A stretch of DNA of 64,000 nt, from contig JAWQUS010000016.1 of NCBI GenBank assembly GCA_036365455.1, positions 10,191,001 through 10,255,000 on the forward strand, in the 5' to 3' direction. Position numbers and translations under genes: made by a program. Shown one piece after another: positions 34,749 through 46,152 of the stretch. This stretch comes from Macrosoma leucophasiata. Lineage: Eukaryota; Arthropoda; Insecta; Lepidoptera; Hedylidae. Position 1 is the first letter of the stretch, and every line of letters begins with the position of its first letter. The notes beneath the pieces were generated by a model that did not search any database, was not told the origin of the DNA, and saw only the letters and a list, made by a program, of their open reading frames with translations.

Positions 34749-35090
34749 TTAAATACTTAAAGCCCTTTAGTTCTACACACGTTTGTACAATCTGTATAAA
34801 CTGTTTTGAAACCATTATCATCACAAACGCATATAAATTGTTGTACAAAGTGAAACGTTTTAAATTCGCAAATTGGATCGTACACTAGCACAGTTTTACG
34901 AGTGCAATATAACACGGCAGCGGGCGAGTTCATAAGTCGAGTGTCAGACTAAATCCGACGGTGCGACAAACCGACAGTGGTCTCTGTAAGCCGAACTTAG
35001 TGTCACTGTTATTAAGTCACGTCAAGTTTATTTCGCCAGAAGTTTATACTTTATACCTATGAGTGGAGAATGTCGGAAGTATGCATAAAA
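34749..35090. repeat. Duplicated non-coding block 1, copy b
   Basis: Direct partner of 33545-33908, about 1.2 kb downstream and of similar length; substitutions and small indels throughout, so the duplication is not recent. Confidence 0.8.
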
Positions 35091-36205
35091 TTTGTTTGTT
35101 TGTTAGATACAACATAGATTTTTGTGTTTGAATTGCTTTGAGAATTATTATAATATTTATTATACAGTTAGTAATACGCTTCAAGGTGATTTAGCTTATT
35201 TAAGTGTACACAGAAATTACCTAGCTACGACAGACGTATTTGTAGCTAAGACAGAATCGATAAAACTATCTACACAGTAACTGTTAGGTTAAATAAGGTG
35301 ATAATTACCTACTTTGAATAATATAGACACTCTCCATCTATTTCATTTGAACTCTACAACACAAAATAAACTCAGTCTTATTAAACACAACAAACTAAAA
35401 ATTATTTAGGTTCTAGGATAAGTTAAGAATATTAATGATTCCTTATCTTACGCGAGCCCCTCTGCGGGCTCATACACAAGGCCATTTACGTCAACAATTT
35501 TATTCAACAGTCTATTAAATTCATAGGTATCATAAACACAACTAGCCAAACATCTTAAAGATTTTATTCCATTTTTGAATGCATATTATAGGTATCTACA
35601 ACTTTATTTCAATATTTATTATCTACTACTTATAAGCTTAAATTACAATTCAATCCGAGACACACTTTTAACGCAAAGTCGTTGCCAGACGAAAGTGAGC
35701 TGAGATTTTCTCTAAACGAGTAGGTAGGTAGTAGAGCGTAAAAAGAGCTGCGATTATGTTCCGCCCCCGACAGGAAGCACGACCTGCGACTACCACGTCA
35801 AAAGGGACTCGTATCCAGTTTCTAAAGCTAACGGAATAGCTTTGTCAACTAAGGTAAGTATGGGAAGTAAGTACTCCTGCCTGCTTATATTTTAATAGCC
35901 GACTTGTTTTTTTATGTGTCTGTCTGGCAACCCCTTTCATGTTTTCAAAACGAGTTCAAAGAACGGATAAACAAAGGAAGAGTTGCGAAATTAGCAAATT
36001 GCAATGCTAAACAAGAACTTTAGAGCGAAAGTATTCTGGAATAAATACATAAATACATGTGAGCACAATCTATTGGATTTTTAATACGTAGTCACGTAGC
36101 GTCGCTTAAAATGTCGCTAGAACAAAGCATGTCACAAGCAGTACAAAATCACGAACCATTTTACAACACGTACGACGCATTTTCGACCGTTATTCGTATA
36201 GGTTA
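35091..36205. other. No gene seen
   Basis: AT-rich, with no recognisable repeat family and no plausible ORF. The short stretch 35740-35840 is GC-richer without a clear signal. Confidence 0.35.
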
Positions 36206-36737
36206 AGATCCTACTGCAGAATCATTTCGATCATCCAGATATGCTGCAAATTTAATTTTTACGCAACTTTGTAATCTAGAGAATACAGAACTAGGGTGCC
36301 TATCAAAATTTGGCCGCAAGTATTTTTAAATAAATAATTTTATATTTAACAGCCAGCAACTCTTATTTGCGGCCGATTTAATTTGGCTCCCGTATACCAT
36401 AATAATGAGAAAAAAATAGCTTTAATTTGATATAAATAATACATGTACCTACGTCATGGACGTAAAAAGTTATCGGGGTGGAACGAACATACGTAGGGGC
36501 GGCCAAGTGTGCAACGGCAGACGTTATTTTTCAGAGTCTCTATACACATTACCGTGAGGAAAACAATATCTTATTGCAAAAACAAAAAAAAAGAATTCTT
36601 ACCCAAAAAAAAAAACTTGCGGCCATTTTTGATAAGCAACCTAGTGGATATATATTCTCTAGATTATAAATATGCTTAAAAAATAGGTTTGCAGCATATC
36701 TGGATGAACGAAATGATTTTGCAGTGGGATCCTTACC
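36206..36737. mobile_element. Foldback element, about 530 bp
   Basis: Left arm 36206-36335 (GATCCTACTGCAGAATCATT, CCAGATATGCTGCAAATTTA, TTGGCCGCAAG) is the inverse of right arm 36600-36737 (CTTGCGGCCATTTTTGATAA, TTTGCAGCATATCTGGATGA, AATGATTTTGCAGTGGGATC). Arms are moderately diverged. The AT-rich centre lacks an ORF of interest. Confidence 0.7.
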
Positions 36738-37224
36738 TAGTAGTCGTAGGCAACGAACGACAAGAGGGGATTTATCAACGTTAGGTAGAAGCGATGACAA
36801 ACAAAAAGCTTTGAAATAGGAAACCCCGATAGACATAAAAATCAATTTACAGTGTAAATCGAGCGAGGAGACCAATGCTTTCCAAGTCACCGGTTCCCTT
36901 CAAGCGCTTTGGCCTGGAAAAGTCCACAATTTAGTAAAATATGCCACAACTTTTTAAATGCACGCCGGATGAGTGCATGGAATAAAAATGCGGATGAGTC
37001 TGGCGTTCGTGGCCAGTTCAAATATCGAAAATTTGATGTGCGAAATATAAAACAACTCGACAAACCCTTTGACCACGTTAACTGACGGCTGTACTCTTGT
37101 ATGAAATTTTAGTACCAAAATGCATTTAGTGACTCGCGTGCTCGGTGGTGTGGAAAAGTGGGATTTATTTTCGTGTAAGTACCTATAATATGACCTACAA
37201 ATATAAAACTTTTATACATTAATT

Positions 37225-37526
37225 GTTTTTTTTTTTTTTTTTTTTTATGTAATTGGCTTGGCAAACAAGCATGCAGTTCACATTGATGTTAAGTGATGAC
37301 TGCAGCCTATAGACACCCACATGAAGACCAAGGTCAAAATGCAGATGCGTTACCACTCCTGAGGCCTAAGGTGTTATGCCTCTGTGCCGGAAATTACAGG
37401 GCCGTACATTACCACCTGACCGGAACACGATAGTGCTGAACACTACCATTTAGCGGCAAGTATATTAGGTAATGCGGTGGTGCCTACGCCCGCGAGCTCC
37501 GTCACTGAAGCTCTACCACCAGTAAA
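37225..37526 (-). repeat. Family-A retroposon, full length with 22-bp T-run
   Basis: All family blocks are present and close to consensus (AGCGGCAAGTATATTAGGTA, GCGGTGGTGCCTACGCCCGC). The long homopolymer tail complement (37225-37246) suggests one of the younger copies. Confidence 0.8.
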
Positions 37527-37529
37527 AAA

Positions 37530-40500
37530 ATAAAAAATATAAATAATAAAAATATGAAATGATCTTAATGAATAATATCTTTCACATTGTTTGATCCATC
37601 TATTATACGAATTATTGATAATATAGGTATATTTTGTATAAATATCTGCTTTTCTTGAGCAAAAATCCAAATTGTTATGTGATTTTAACATTTTTAGGGT
37701 TCCGTAGTAAACAAGGAACCCTTATAGTTTCGCCATGTCCGTCTGTCTGTCTGTCCACCCGGTTCAGCGCACAAACACATGAACAAAGTAATTATTTAGA
37801 AAAAGTGCACGTATGTACCTATCGCGCAAATAATTTTCTTATTTTTCGTTTTCTGTATAGTGTGGATATATGGATATTGTTGGATAGGTCTTTTTAAAAA
37901 TGTTAGGGATGTGCTAATATCATTTTTGGATTTAGTTAAGTGTTCGTGACTTATTAAGCTTTAAAGTGCCAATTTTCGTTAGACTCAAGTGTCCCCACCC
38001 CCCCTAGAGACTAAACGGTTGTTGCTAGAAATTCGAACGTTACGACAATAGTAGCTACATATAACGCAATTAAAAGGAAAACTATCACACTTAAGTTGGC
38101 TTTTAAGCTACCGAAAAGGTTCAATTCCTGCCCAAAATCAATTTTTTCTTTCCGTTTTTTGTTTAGTTTCTTCAAAGTTCACTCGCATGTGTTACTGCGA
38201 AAAATAAATATTACAATAACTTTACAATTTCAACCAGAAAACGAGAACACTTCAAAACCTTAATTGTACTGATTCAGAATAGTTGCTCTCAATATCCAAT
38301 TCTATTTATAAATGAAGAAATTAGTTTCACGGCGATAAAAATATCGCCACAGTTTTAGTATTAATTAAGCTGAAGACAACAAAAAAAAAACTGTGTTTAT
38401 TCCAATTACGTCGCAATCGGCAGACATTACAGCATAATTCGTTGCACTTTTAGTAGCAGTGCGGGCTTGTGGTTTCTGCTGGACGCCATTAACAGCGGAA
38501 CAAAAGTCTTTCGGCCGTAATGTTTGGCAGGAATGTGTACAGAGCCGTATACACGAATGTAGTTTACATGACATTCACGGGGTTGCCTTTTATTCTTCAT
38601 TCGTACAGGAAATTGCCAGTCTGCTACCCTTGCGGTATCCGAAAAGGATGTGGTATATATTTTAGGTTGGTGTGTATATTCTTTAACATTATTTTATTTT
38701 TGTTTGTGATTAAAGCTGAATTCACATATCATTATTTACGGAGGTACTGATATTTATCCCTTTTCTCAGGATGCAACACCCATTTTGAGTTGAGAAGTAG
38801 TATCATAAGCAAATTTTATATCATATTTGCGTCGGAATTAGTCAACAGATACCTCGACGATATTACGTCTAGTGTTTAGAAAAACTGTATTTAGGAAGAT
38901 ACTTTTAATGTAGAAGTTTTCTTCTATCGATATTACGTATTGTAAGTCAAGGAATCATGATTATTTGCATACATGGGTTTGTATAAAATAAGGAAGAAAA
39001 GGACTTAGATTGAGCAACCATAGGATGTTATCTTGAGAACCTTTACAATGTAGCCTGATATATGAAATATTTACCACCGAAAATATTCTTTCGTTTCTTA
39101 AGATAATATTTCAAAGCTTGGAACTATTTTTATATTTTGCGATGATTCCGTGATAAGTTGTTCCTGTTTCCTGTACTAATCGCAGAATACACTACTAATC
39201 ACGACCTTCTTGAACGGATGGTGTTCATGGATGCTTATTATCAAAGACTTACCACAAAGACAAAGTAGCTCTAATCTACCGGTCTCTACCCAACTGATCG
39301 ACATCGATAAAAACAGTTTTTTCTAAATTTGAGGTGGCGTTTGCCAGCTGAACCCTAGTTTACTCGGGTCCCTTACGGGTTGCGGGGCTTAGCGCATCTG
39401 TATGCGGTCCCGAGTCCACTATCCAGTCTTAGTCGCTGGGTGTGTGAGGAGCCACCAAGACACTCGGCACAGTCCGATTATGATCACGTTACACAAAACA
39501 ATATTTTTATTAGATAACACTCACAAATAAGAAAACTTGACATGCGATAAACGCATTCACACGCAGTGCACAGGTTTATGTTAATAAGCATGCTTACAGT
39601 TCCAGACGTAGACACTAAGCTGCTTATGTAGCCCCATTAGAAATATAGCGGCTGCTTAATAGGGGCTAACGAGATTGAAGGCCTCAATTACTCATTGAAA
39701 TCTCGTCCATTCATACATTTAAAATGCAGGATATTCTGTTGACGTGGTATATTGTGTCTGCGCTACACATAATCCGAATGATAAGCGTCCAGGGCAATTT
39801 GGCAGCAAGCTCTATCGGCCGATGCCATTGCCAACCCACACACCTCCACATGTCTCGTCCGCCATTTTAGTTTGCTGCACTAATTTATGTTGAAACACCC
39901 ATTATGACCACTTAATTGTTTTAAGTTAACACATACTCGTAAAATGTTAGTATTTGCTGTGTATAGTTTTGATAAAGATTATCTAAATTTTGGTTTATTA
40001 GGACATAGTAAGGCCGCTAGCTAATTGTATCTAACTATTACAAAATTAATTATTTTCAACTCTCTTCTTTTTTCCAAATCAGTACCATTATCCACTGGTG
40101 GAGAAGTAAATTATGCGCAACAACCACCGCACTATCCAACAAATTGGTTCACGCGTTTTCAAATTATCAATGAACATACATTAAAAAAAAAAAGATTCCG
40201 ACGAATTGAGAACCTCCTTTTTTGAAGTCGGTTAAAAAAACTTATTATGTATGTATCTTCACGCCAGGTCCCTAACGGGGTAGGCAGAGAGTGTAGAGCG
40301 CCAGACATCCCGGTTCTGACAAACCTCTCGTGCCTCGTCTACCTTCATCATTCTCTTCATACATGCACGCCGGTTCCTAAGACTTTTGACACCACCATCA
40401 GACAGAACTCGACCTATTTGGTCATGGTAGGTCAACTTATTAAATTTCTTGTATAAGCAATAACATAAAATATGCTTGTAAATTTAAGCGATTCAAAGAA

Positions 40501-40545
40501 AATGGAAAGAGAAATATAACATTGGGTGGCATTCAATCCTACTAC
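37530..40545. other. No gene supported; several repeat pieces
   Basis: AGGGTTCCGTAGTAAACAAG with GTCTGTCTGTCTGTCC at 37693-37756; a family-C arm at 38105-38165; AACCTCCTTTTTTGAAGTCG at 40205-40235; and TCACGCCAGGTCCCTAACGG at 40258-40277, a repeat with a second copy near 49728. All are common lepidopteran repeat ends. Confidence 0.4.
39340..39870. other. GC-richer unidentified block, maybe a retroelement remnant
   Basis: Contrasts with its AT-rich flanks: ACTCGGGTCCCTTACGGGTT, GCGGTCCCGAGTCCACTATC, GATGCCATTGCCAACCCACA. No ORF survives. It could be a solo LTR or retroelement UTR, but I see no matching terminal repeats. Confidence 0.3.
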
Positions 40546-40552
40546 CTGACTC

Positions 40553-40845
40553 ATTCACGAATCTCCATCGTCAACTAGAGTATACAATACAATATTAAAC
40601 AAACTTTGACATCAAAGTCTACGAGTATTAGCTTCCAACCAAATGGAAGCGATGTTTGTTCGGCACTGTGCCTGTTTACTTCCCCTGTCATAAGAAGTTT
40701 TTATAGCCGAAAAAAGTTATTTGCCCAATTTCATCCCGTAATTCACAAGAGATATAAAAGCTCTGATACTGTGCGACAAAAATGAAAAAGAGATGTGTCG
40801 TAAATATATCATTGTCTATAAACTAGACGCATGCGGTTTGTACTA
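40553..40845. repeat. Duplicated non-coding block 2, copy a
   Basis: Matches 41384-41655 in direct orientation: CTCCATCGTCAACTAGAGTA, CTTTGACATCAAAG, GTTCGGCACTGT, TTTTTATAGCCGAAAAAAGT, CTATAAACTAGAC. It includes GAGATATAAAAGC, a TATA-like sequence of unknown meaning. Confidence 0.75.
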
Positions 40846-41051
40846 AATGGCACAATTCATCGGAAAAATGATGTGCTACTTGATGAACGAAATATAAAAC
40901 AACTCTAGAAACTCGGACAACAATTCGCGTGCTTACTGAAATTATAATCAATTAGAAAAGCGGCATTTATGAGTAGATATTTTCTGTATAATAGATACTA
41001 TCAATAAATGTACACAATTCATTCTGCATGTTTAATGAACCATTCAAAGCT

Positions 41052-41273
41052 ACTGGTGGTAGAGCTCCAGTGACGAAGGTCGCGGGCGTAGGCAAGTAGG
41101 CACCACCGCATTACGTTATATACTTGCCGCTAAATGGTAGTGTTCAGCGCTATCGTGTTCCGGTCAGGTGGTAATGTACGGCCCTGTAATTTCCGGCACA
41201 GAGGCATAACAGCTTGGTAGGCCTCAGGAGTGGTAATGCATCTGCATTTTGACCTCTTAATCTTTGTGTGGTT
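41052..41273 (+). repeat. Family-A retroposon, 3'-truncated
   Basis: Head (ACTGGTGGTAGAGCTCCAGT) to GACCTCTTAATCTTTGTGTG, then unrelated sequence; no tail. It carries a small GTAGGCAAGTAGGCACCACC duplication. It lies between the copies of duplicated block 2. Confidence 0.75.
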
Positions 41274-41383
41274 TTATTAAATCTAATGCAAAATGTATAA
41301 CCCTTCCATTCACAAACTCTATTTCATTTTTACGCATTTCCTTGTTTCATGCATGTTAACCTATTGACTGTACTGAATAATAT

Positions 41384-41655
41384 ACTCACGAACCTCCATC
41401 GTCAACTAGAGTATACAAACTTTGACATCAAAGCCTATTAGCTTCCAAATGGGAGCGATATTTGTTCGGCACTGTACCTGTTTACTTTCCTTGTCACTTT
41501 TTTTCAGCTATAAAAACTTCTATGTTTTTATAGCCGAAAAAAGTTATTTGCCTAATTTCACCCCATAATTCCCAAAAGATATAAAGTTGAAAAATGAAAA
41601 CGAGATGCATCGTGAATCGTCTATAAACTAGACACATTTGCGGTTTATAGTATAA
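41384..41655. repeat. Duplicated non-coding block 2, copy b
   Basis: Partner of 40553-40845. It has an extra hairpin not in copy a: GCTATAAAAAC (41507-41517) and GTTTTTATAGC (41524-41534). Confidence 0.75.
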
Positions 41656-41668
41656 GATCCTATTCAGT

Positions 41669-41900
41669 AAATACTGCCTATAGACAAGTGAACGAAAAAC
41701 AAACATTAAAATATAGATACGTTGCCACCCCTAAATACAAAATTGTTTTGCCACTATCATAGTAATTACGAGGCTATACATGACCGCAACACGATATTGC
41801 TGAACCCCATAATTTGGCGGCAGATACCTACTTAGATTAGATGATACTGTGGTATGCAACGATACTTAAGCTCTCGATCTCCGGCACCGAAAATCTACTA
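41669..41900 (-). repeat. Family-A retroposon, highly diverged
   Basis: Recognisable in reverse by GCCTATAGACA, GATACGTTGCCACCCCTAAA, CATGACCGCAACACGATATT, TTTGGCGGCAGATA and TCTACTACC. An old copy. Confidence 0.55.
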
Positions 41901-43440
41901 CCTCATGAATTACTGACCACATTATAAAAACATTAACGTTTGACGATTACGTTATATGTATAAGGTTGTTATTTTGTGTATTAAGATATCGCATACCTAA
42001 GTACATTCTTCATTCTTACATTTAAACAGTTAAAGGGGGAGGGGCATCTTTCAAACGATTAACAGATCTATCTATCCCCGCACGAATATTAAATTTAAAA
42101 AATCGACGTGTGGCACTCGGGGACTGCCGCGGTAAAGCTATTTGCATTTTGTATCAACTTATGCAATTATAATTATTTATTTATTTTATTTATGCAGTAT
42201 TTCTTTTTTTCTTTGATATTAATTCAAGTTACACTTTTTGAGCGTGGTGACCGATAAGAAAACATTTTTTTTTCTTTTATTAAATAAAAAAGTTAATATT
42301 GTTTGAAATATTTGTATTATTTTACAATACATATGAACAGCTGCTTATGTATTCGTCCGATTTCGGAGCAGCTCGTCTCGATTCGTGCGAGCTTCGTAGA
42401 GTCGTACAATTCGTCTATTTGCACGCACACAAACACCGTGTCGAAGACTGCGGAAAAGAAACGACGTTAGACAATGCACGGCCTTCAAGCCACACCTCCG
42501 TGCCCGTCGGAGTGGGGAGCGTGAGGTTTTTTCGTTACGGAATTTCTGGATGCGGTCCCCGCGCTCAAGGCCCTTGATAGAAATTGTGCAATAGCTTAAA
42601 ATTTATTAGTTTCAGTTCCAAATATGGAGACTTCCCATAAAAGAAGAAAGAAAATTTCTTATTAAAATCACAAAGCAGTTTACAGAATACGTCTCTATTT
42701 ATCTCCACACGAATATTAGATTTAAAAAAATGTTAGTTTCAGTTCCAAATATGGAGACACCCATTTTTTTTCTTTTTAAATCACAAAGCAGTTTACAGAA
42801 TATATCTACCTATCGAATTTCAGGTATGTAGTCCCTGTAGTACCGGAGTAAAGTAGCTGTGACATACGGACGGACAGGCAAACATGACGAATCTATACAG
42901 GTTCCGTATTTTCCATTTGGCTACGAAACCCTAAAAACGACATCTGAGCTACTTATAAGTACTCTCAGAATATCTTCCATAGAGCAGAGGACATCATCCT
43001 CACGTTCCACAATGTCGTGTTATACGCGCTAAAAGAACATGCAAAGGATGATATTTATATAATCGTTCATGTACATATGAACCATCACATTCAGCAAAAC
43101 GGACATTCTGACTGTGTGATTCGGAATCAGTACACACGACTGATTCGGCCACAATAGGACATATAATAATATTATTGTATCTAACGCGTGCCGTACAAGC
43201 AGATCCATTCAAGTGAGGTATACTGATATAGTGACTCTAATTGTATAATCAGTGTACCTATACCTATTTAATTTCATGAAATCAACACGGATTTCGTTTG
43301 ACGGTTTATATTAATTGAAGACGATCTATTTAATTATCACATTAAAATAGGAATCTCAATAAAAACTAAATATTACATAAATTTGTTAGGAGTATTTCTA
43401 TGTCTCTTTTAAAGAGATTGTTTGGTTTATTAAAGACTGT
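41901..43440. other. No gene supported; GC-rich island at 42355-42575
   Basis: Repeat piece GACGGACAGGCAAACATGAC with CTACGAAACCCTAAAAAC near 42865-42935. An internal direct duplication (TTAGTTTCAGTTCCAAATAT, AATCACAAAGCAGTTTACAG) lies at 42605-42685 and 42733-42800. The GC-rich 42355-42575 stretch (GTCGGAGTGGGGAGCGTGAG, GGTCCCCGCGCTCAAGGCCC) is unidentified. Confidence 0.4.
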
Positions 43441-43533
43441 CTAATCAGAATATGTTAAATAGCATGAGGCGTGAAGCAGCAGACAGATTAGATAATGCGA
43501 CGCGGAAGGATGTAGAAGCACTAAGGGCACAAC

Positions 43534-43606
43534 GCGGACACTCCGCCAAAACACCATACAAACGCTTAATTTGGTCTCTATTACACAGACATCAATCAGT
43601 GACGTG
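43534..43606. repeat. Copy of the 31496 insertion element head
   Basis: GCGGACACTCCGCCAAAACA, CATACAAACGCTTAATTTGG and TCTCTATTACACAGACATCA match 31501-31580 almost base for base. It ends about 40 bp before the 15-bp minisatellite, so the array probably grew within or next to a copy of this element. Confidence 0.75.
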
Positions 43607-43647
43607 TATTTACACGTGCAACTGTGTGCGTAGCACGTACAAAATAC

Positions 43648-44420
43648 GACGTCGGACGTCCCGACGCCGAGCGTCCCGACGCCGAGCGTCCCGACGCCGA
43701 GCGTCCCGGCGCCGAGCGTCCCGACACCGAGCGTTCCGATGCCGAGCGTTCCGACGCCCAGCGTCCCGATGCCCAGCGTCCCGATGCCCAGCGTCCCGAC
43801 GACCAGCGTCCCGATGCCCAGCGTCCCAATGCCCAGCGTCCCGACGTCGAGCGTCCCGACGCCCAGCGTCCCGATGCCCAGCGTCCCGATGCCCAGCGTC
43901 CCGACACCGAGCGTTCCGACGCCCAGCGTCCCGATGTCGAGCGTCTCAACGAGCAGCGCCTCGACGTCCCGACGCCGAGCGTCCCGACGCCGAGCGTCCC
44001 GACACCGAGCGTTCCGACGCCGAGCGTCCCGACGCCGAGCGACCCGACGCCCAGCGTCCCGATGCCCAGCGTCCCGACGTCGAGCGTCCTGACGTCGAGC
44101 GCCACGACGCATAGCGTTCCGACGCCCAGCGTCCCGATGCCTTGCGTCCCGACGCCCAGCGTCCCGATGCCCAGCGTCCCGATGCCCAGCGTCCCGACGT
44201 TGAGCGTCTCGACGTCGAGCGTCCCGACGCCGAGCGTCCCGACGCCGAGCGTCCCGACGCCGAGCGTCCTGACGCCGAGCGTCCCGACGCCGAGCTTTCC
44301 GACGCCGAGCGTCCCGACGCCGAGCGTCCCGAAGCCAAGCGTCCCGACGCCGAGCGTCCCGTCTCCCAGCGTCCCGACGCCCAGCGTCCCGACGCCAAGC
44401 GTCTCGACGTCGAGCGCCTC
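43648..44420. repeat. 15-bp minisatellite, 51 full units plus one 8-bp partial unit
   Basis: Consensus unit GACGCCGAGCGTCCC; common variants GATGCCCAGCGTCCC, GACGCCCAGCGTCCC and GACGTCGAGCGTCCC. The 773 bp equal 51 x 15 + 8; the 8-bp partial GACGTCCC at 43963-43970 shifts the phase. Since 15 is divisible by three and the unit has few stop-like triplets, several frames stay open on both strands (PDAER, PSVPT, GVGTL repeats). I treat these as non-coding. The array is very CpG-rich in AT-rich surroundings. Confidence 0.92.
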
Positions 44421-44438
44421 GACGCCTTTACGCACTTT

Positions 44439-44486
44439 ACATCAATGTGAACTGCATGCTTTGTTTGCCACTTTCATTACATAAAA
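44439..44486 (+). repeat. Family-A retroposon tail
   Basis: ACATCAATGTGAACTGCATG, TTTGTTTGCCACTTTCATTA and ACATAAAATAAA directly follow the minisatellite, so the array's right border lies inside or against a family-A copy. Confidence 0.65.
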
Positions 44487-44633
44487 TAAAGATAAAAAAG
44501 TAAAACTTTGAAACATTTTATCCACAATTGATCTTGGTATAAATATTATCGCCAATAATACCAGCCACAAAACTTGAAACATGAAAAAGCCGTACAGAAC
44601 AAAATATTGTTATAATATAAGGGTAAGGTAAGA

Positions 44634-44791
44634 ATCCTTTGACTTCATACGACCTCTGTCGAGCCAAGACTCGAGACATCTAAATTCTGCATCTGACAAT
44701 CTAGGAGCAAAACTGCTTGTTATTGGCCCACTTGTGTTTGAGCCAAAAATAGTAGACGACGAGCCAAGTTCCACATTGGCAATGAATTTAG
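44634..44791. repeat. Duplicated block 3, copy a
   Basis: ACGACCTCTGTCGAGCC, CATCTGACAATCTA, TTGTTATTGGCCCACTTGTG, TTTGAGCCAAA, CGACGAGCCAAGTTCCACAT: shared with 45267-45417 in direct orientation, about 630 bp apart. Confidence 0.75.
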
Positions 44792-45266
44792 CCCATTTAT
44801 GCCGATCCTTTATACAAATCTACTTTCTGGGAGTCAGCGTTTTTAATATGTTATCTTTCTCGATTATGTTTCAATAGTTTTCTTTATTGAACCCGTCGAG
44901 AAAAATATGACAATCGATCTTCTATTGTTATGCGGACGATAACGTCTGCTCGATCCTCAAAAACTACTGTGAACTAAGGGACTGTGTTTCGGATCACGAA
45001 ATTTAAAAATAAATGAAATTGATATGTAAAAATACGTATTTTGTCTATTACTCATTGTAAAAATTATACCTTTATCAAATAAAATAATAAGTACCTACTC
45101 TTCTTTTTTATCGCCGCTTATACCTACTTTATTACAGAAAATAGGTATACTGATAACGATGTGACTAACATTTGTGACATCCAAAAGATGAAGAACAAAA
45201 GAAAAACTTGCGAAAAAACTAAAAGCACTAACAATTCATAAAAATGTTGTATTGTTAGGTATCAAT

Positions 45267-45417
45267 CACCCTTTACACGACCTCTGTCAAGCCTGAGATC
45301 CGAGACATTTAAATCCCGTATCTGACAATCTACGAACAGAACTGTTTGTTATTGGCCCACTTGTGTTTGAGCCAAAGTACCGAACGACGAGCCAAGTTCC
45401 ACATAGGCAGTGAATTT
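45267..45417. repeat. Duplicated block 3, copy b
   Basis: Partner of 44634-44791. The similarity ends where the hAT remnant begins, so copy b may have been interrupted by that element. Confidence 0.75.
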
Positions 45418-45786
45418 GTACAAAACCACTTTTTTCTTCGATTCTCTACGTACGCAGCCACGAAAACAAAATATCGCAATAGACTGGACGCCGAAGCTGA
45501 TATGAGACTCCAACTTTCTTCCATCAAACCTGATATCAACCAATTGATGAAAAATAAAAAACAGTTTCATACCTCCCACTAGTTAGAATTTTTATTTTTT
45601 AATGTTTTCTATTATTGTCCTTGCCAAGTGGTGAAGTAAATAATAATTAGTAACTGTTACATTGTACTTTTATTATGTTGATTAATAGAAAATACATTTA
45701 TAAAAACAATTGTTTTATTGTAGGGTTCCATCAAGTATTTTGATTCCCAAAAGGGTTCCGTCATTTAAAAAGTTTGAGAACCACTG
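45418..45786 (+). mobile_element. hAT transposon remnant, 3' end
   Basis: Holds the transposase C-terminus (45442-45582) and ends in AAAAAGTTTGAGAACCACTG, the inverse of the CAGTGGTTCTCAAAC TIR typical of one hAT group. Two GGGTTCC stretches lie just inside the end. No left TIR was found, so the element is 5'-truncated and dead. Confidence 0.7.
45442..45582 (+). pseudogene. hAT transposase C-terminal fragment
   Basis: Reads FSTYAATKTKYRNRLDAEAD then MRLQLSSIKPDINQLMKNKK, ending QFHTSH-stop. The pattern FST..TK.R.RL..E.DLR..LS.I.P.I..L matches the C-terminal end of ZBED5/FAM200-like hAT transposases. About 46 residues remain of a protein that is normally several hundred long. Confidence 0.7.
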
Positions 45787-45872
45787 CCTTAGAAGATTGA
45801 ATTTTACAATTTGTAGCTCTAACGGCAGTATGGCCAACATTAGAGCTCTAACGGCAGTATTGCCAACAAATT

Positions 45873-46152
45873 TACTGATGGTAGAGTTCGAAGTGTAGGA
45901 GCTCGAGGACGTAGGCACCACCGCATTACCTAACCTATCTGCTTAATGGTAGTGTTCGGCACTATCGTGTTCCGGTTAGAATATATAATGTATACCTAAT
46001 GGCCGCGTAATAACTATCACAGAGACATCAGCTTAGGTCTCAGGGGTGGCAACGCATCTGGTTTTTATGTAGATGTCTATAGGCTGCAGTCATCACTTAA
46101 CATCAATGTGAGCTGCATGCCTGGTTGCCACCTTCCTTACAAAAAAAAAAAA
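45873..46152 (+). repeat. Family-A retroposon, diverged full length
   Basis: Head TTACTGATGGTAGAGTTCGA, GTAGGCACCACCGCATTACC, TATCGTGTTCCGGTTAGAAT, tail GTTGCCACCTTCCTTAC plus A-run. Confidence 0.7.

Noticed and set aside
36549..36890. 113-codon minus-strand open frame
   Set aside because: It overlaps a foldback element arm and poly-A/T runs; no domain is visible.
42299..42577. 92-codon open frame over a GC-rich island
   Set aside because: Openness is explained by local GC content. The protein text has no family features, and the block looks like unidentified repeat DNA.
43648..44420. CRISPR-like array
   Set aside because: Units are contiguous 15-mers with no spacers, in eukaryotic DNA. 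It is a minisatellite.
43441..44484. Long open frames on both strands (up to 286 codons) in the minisatellite
   Set aside because: They follow from a stop-free 15-bp unit that stays in phase. Codon content is purely the repeat, flanks are non-coding, and both strands are equally open.
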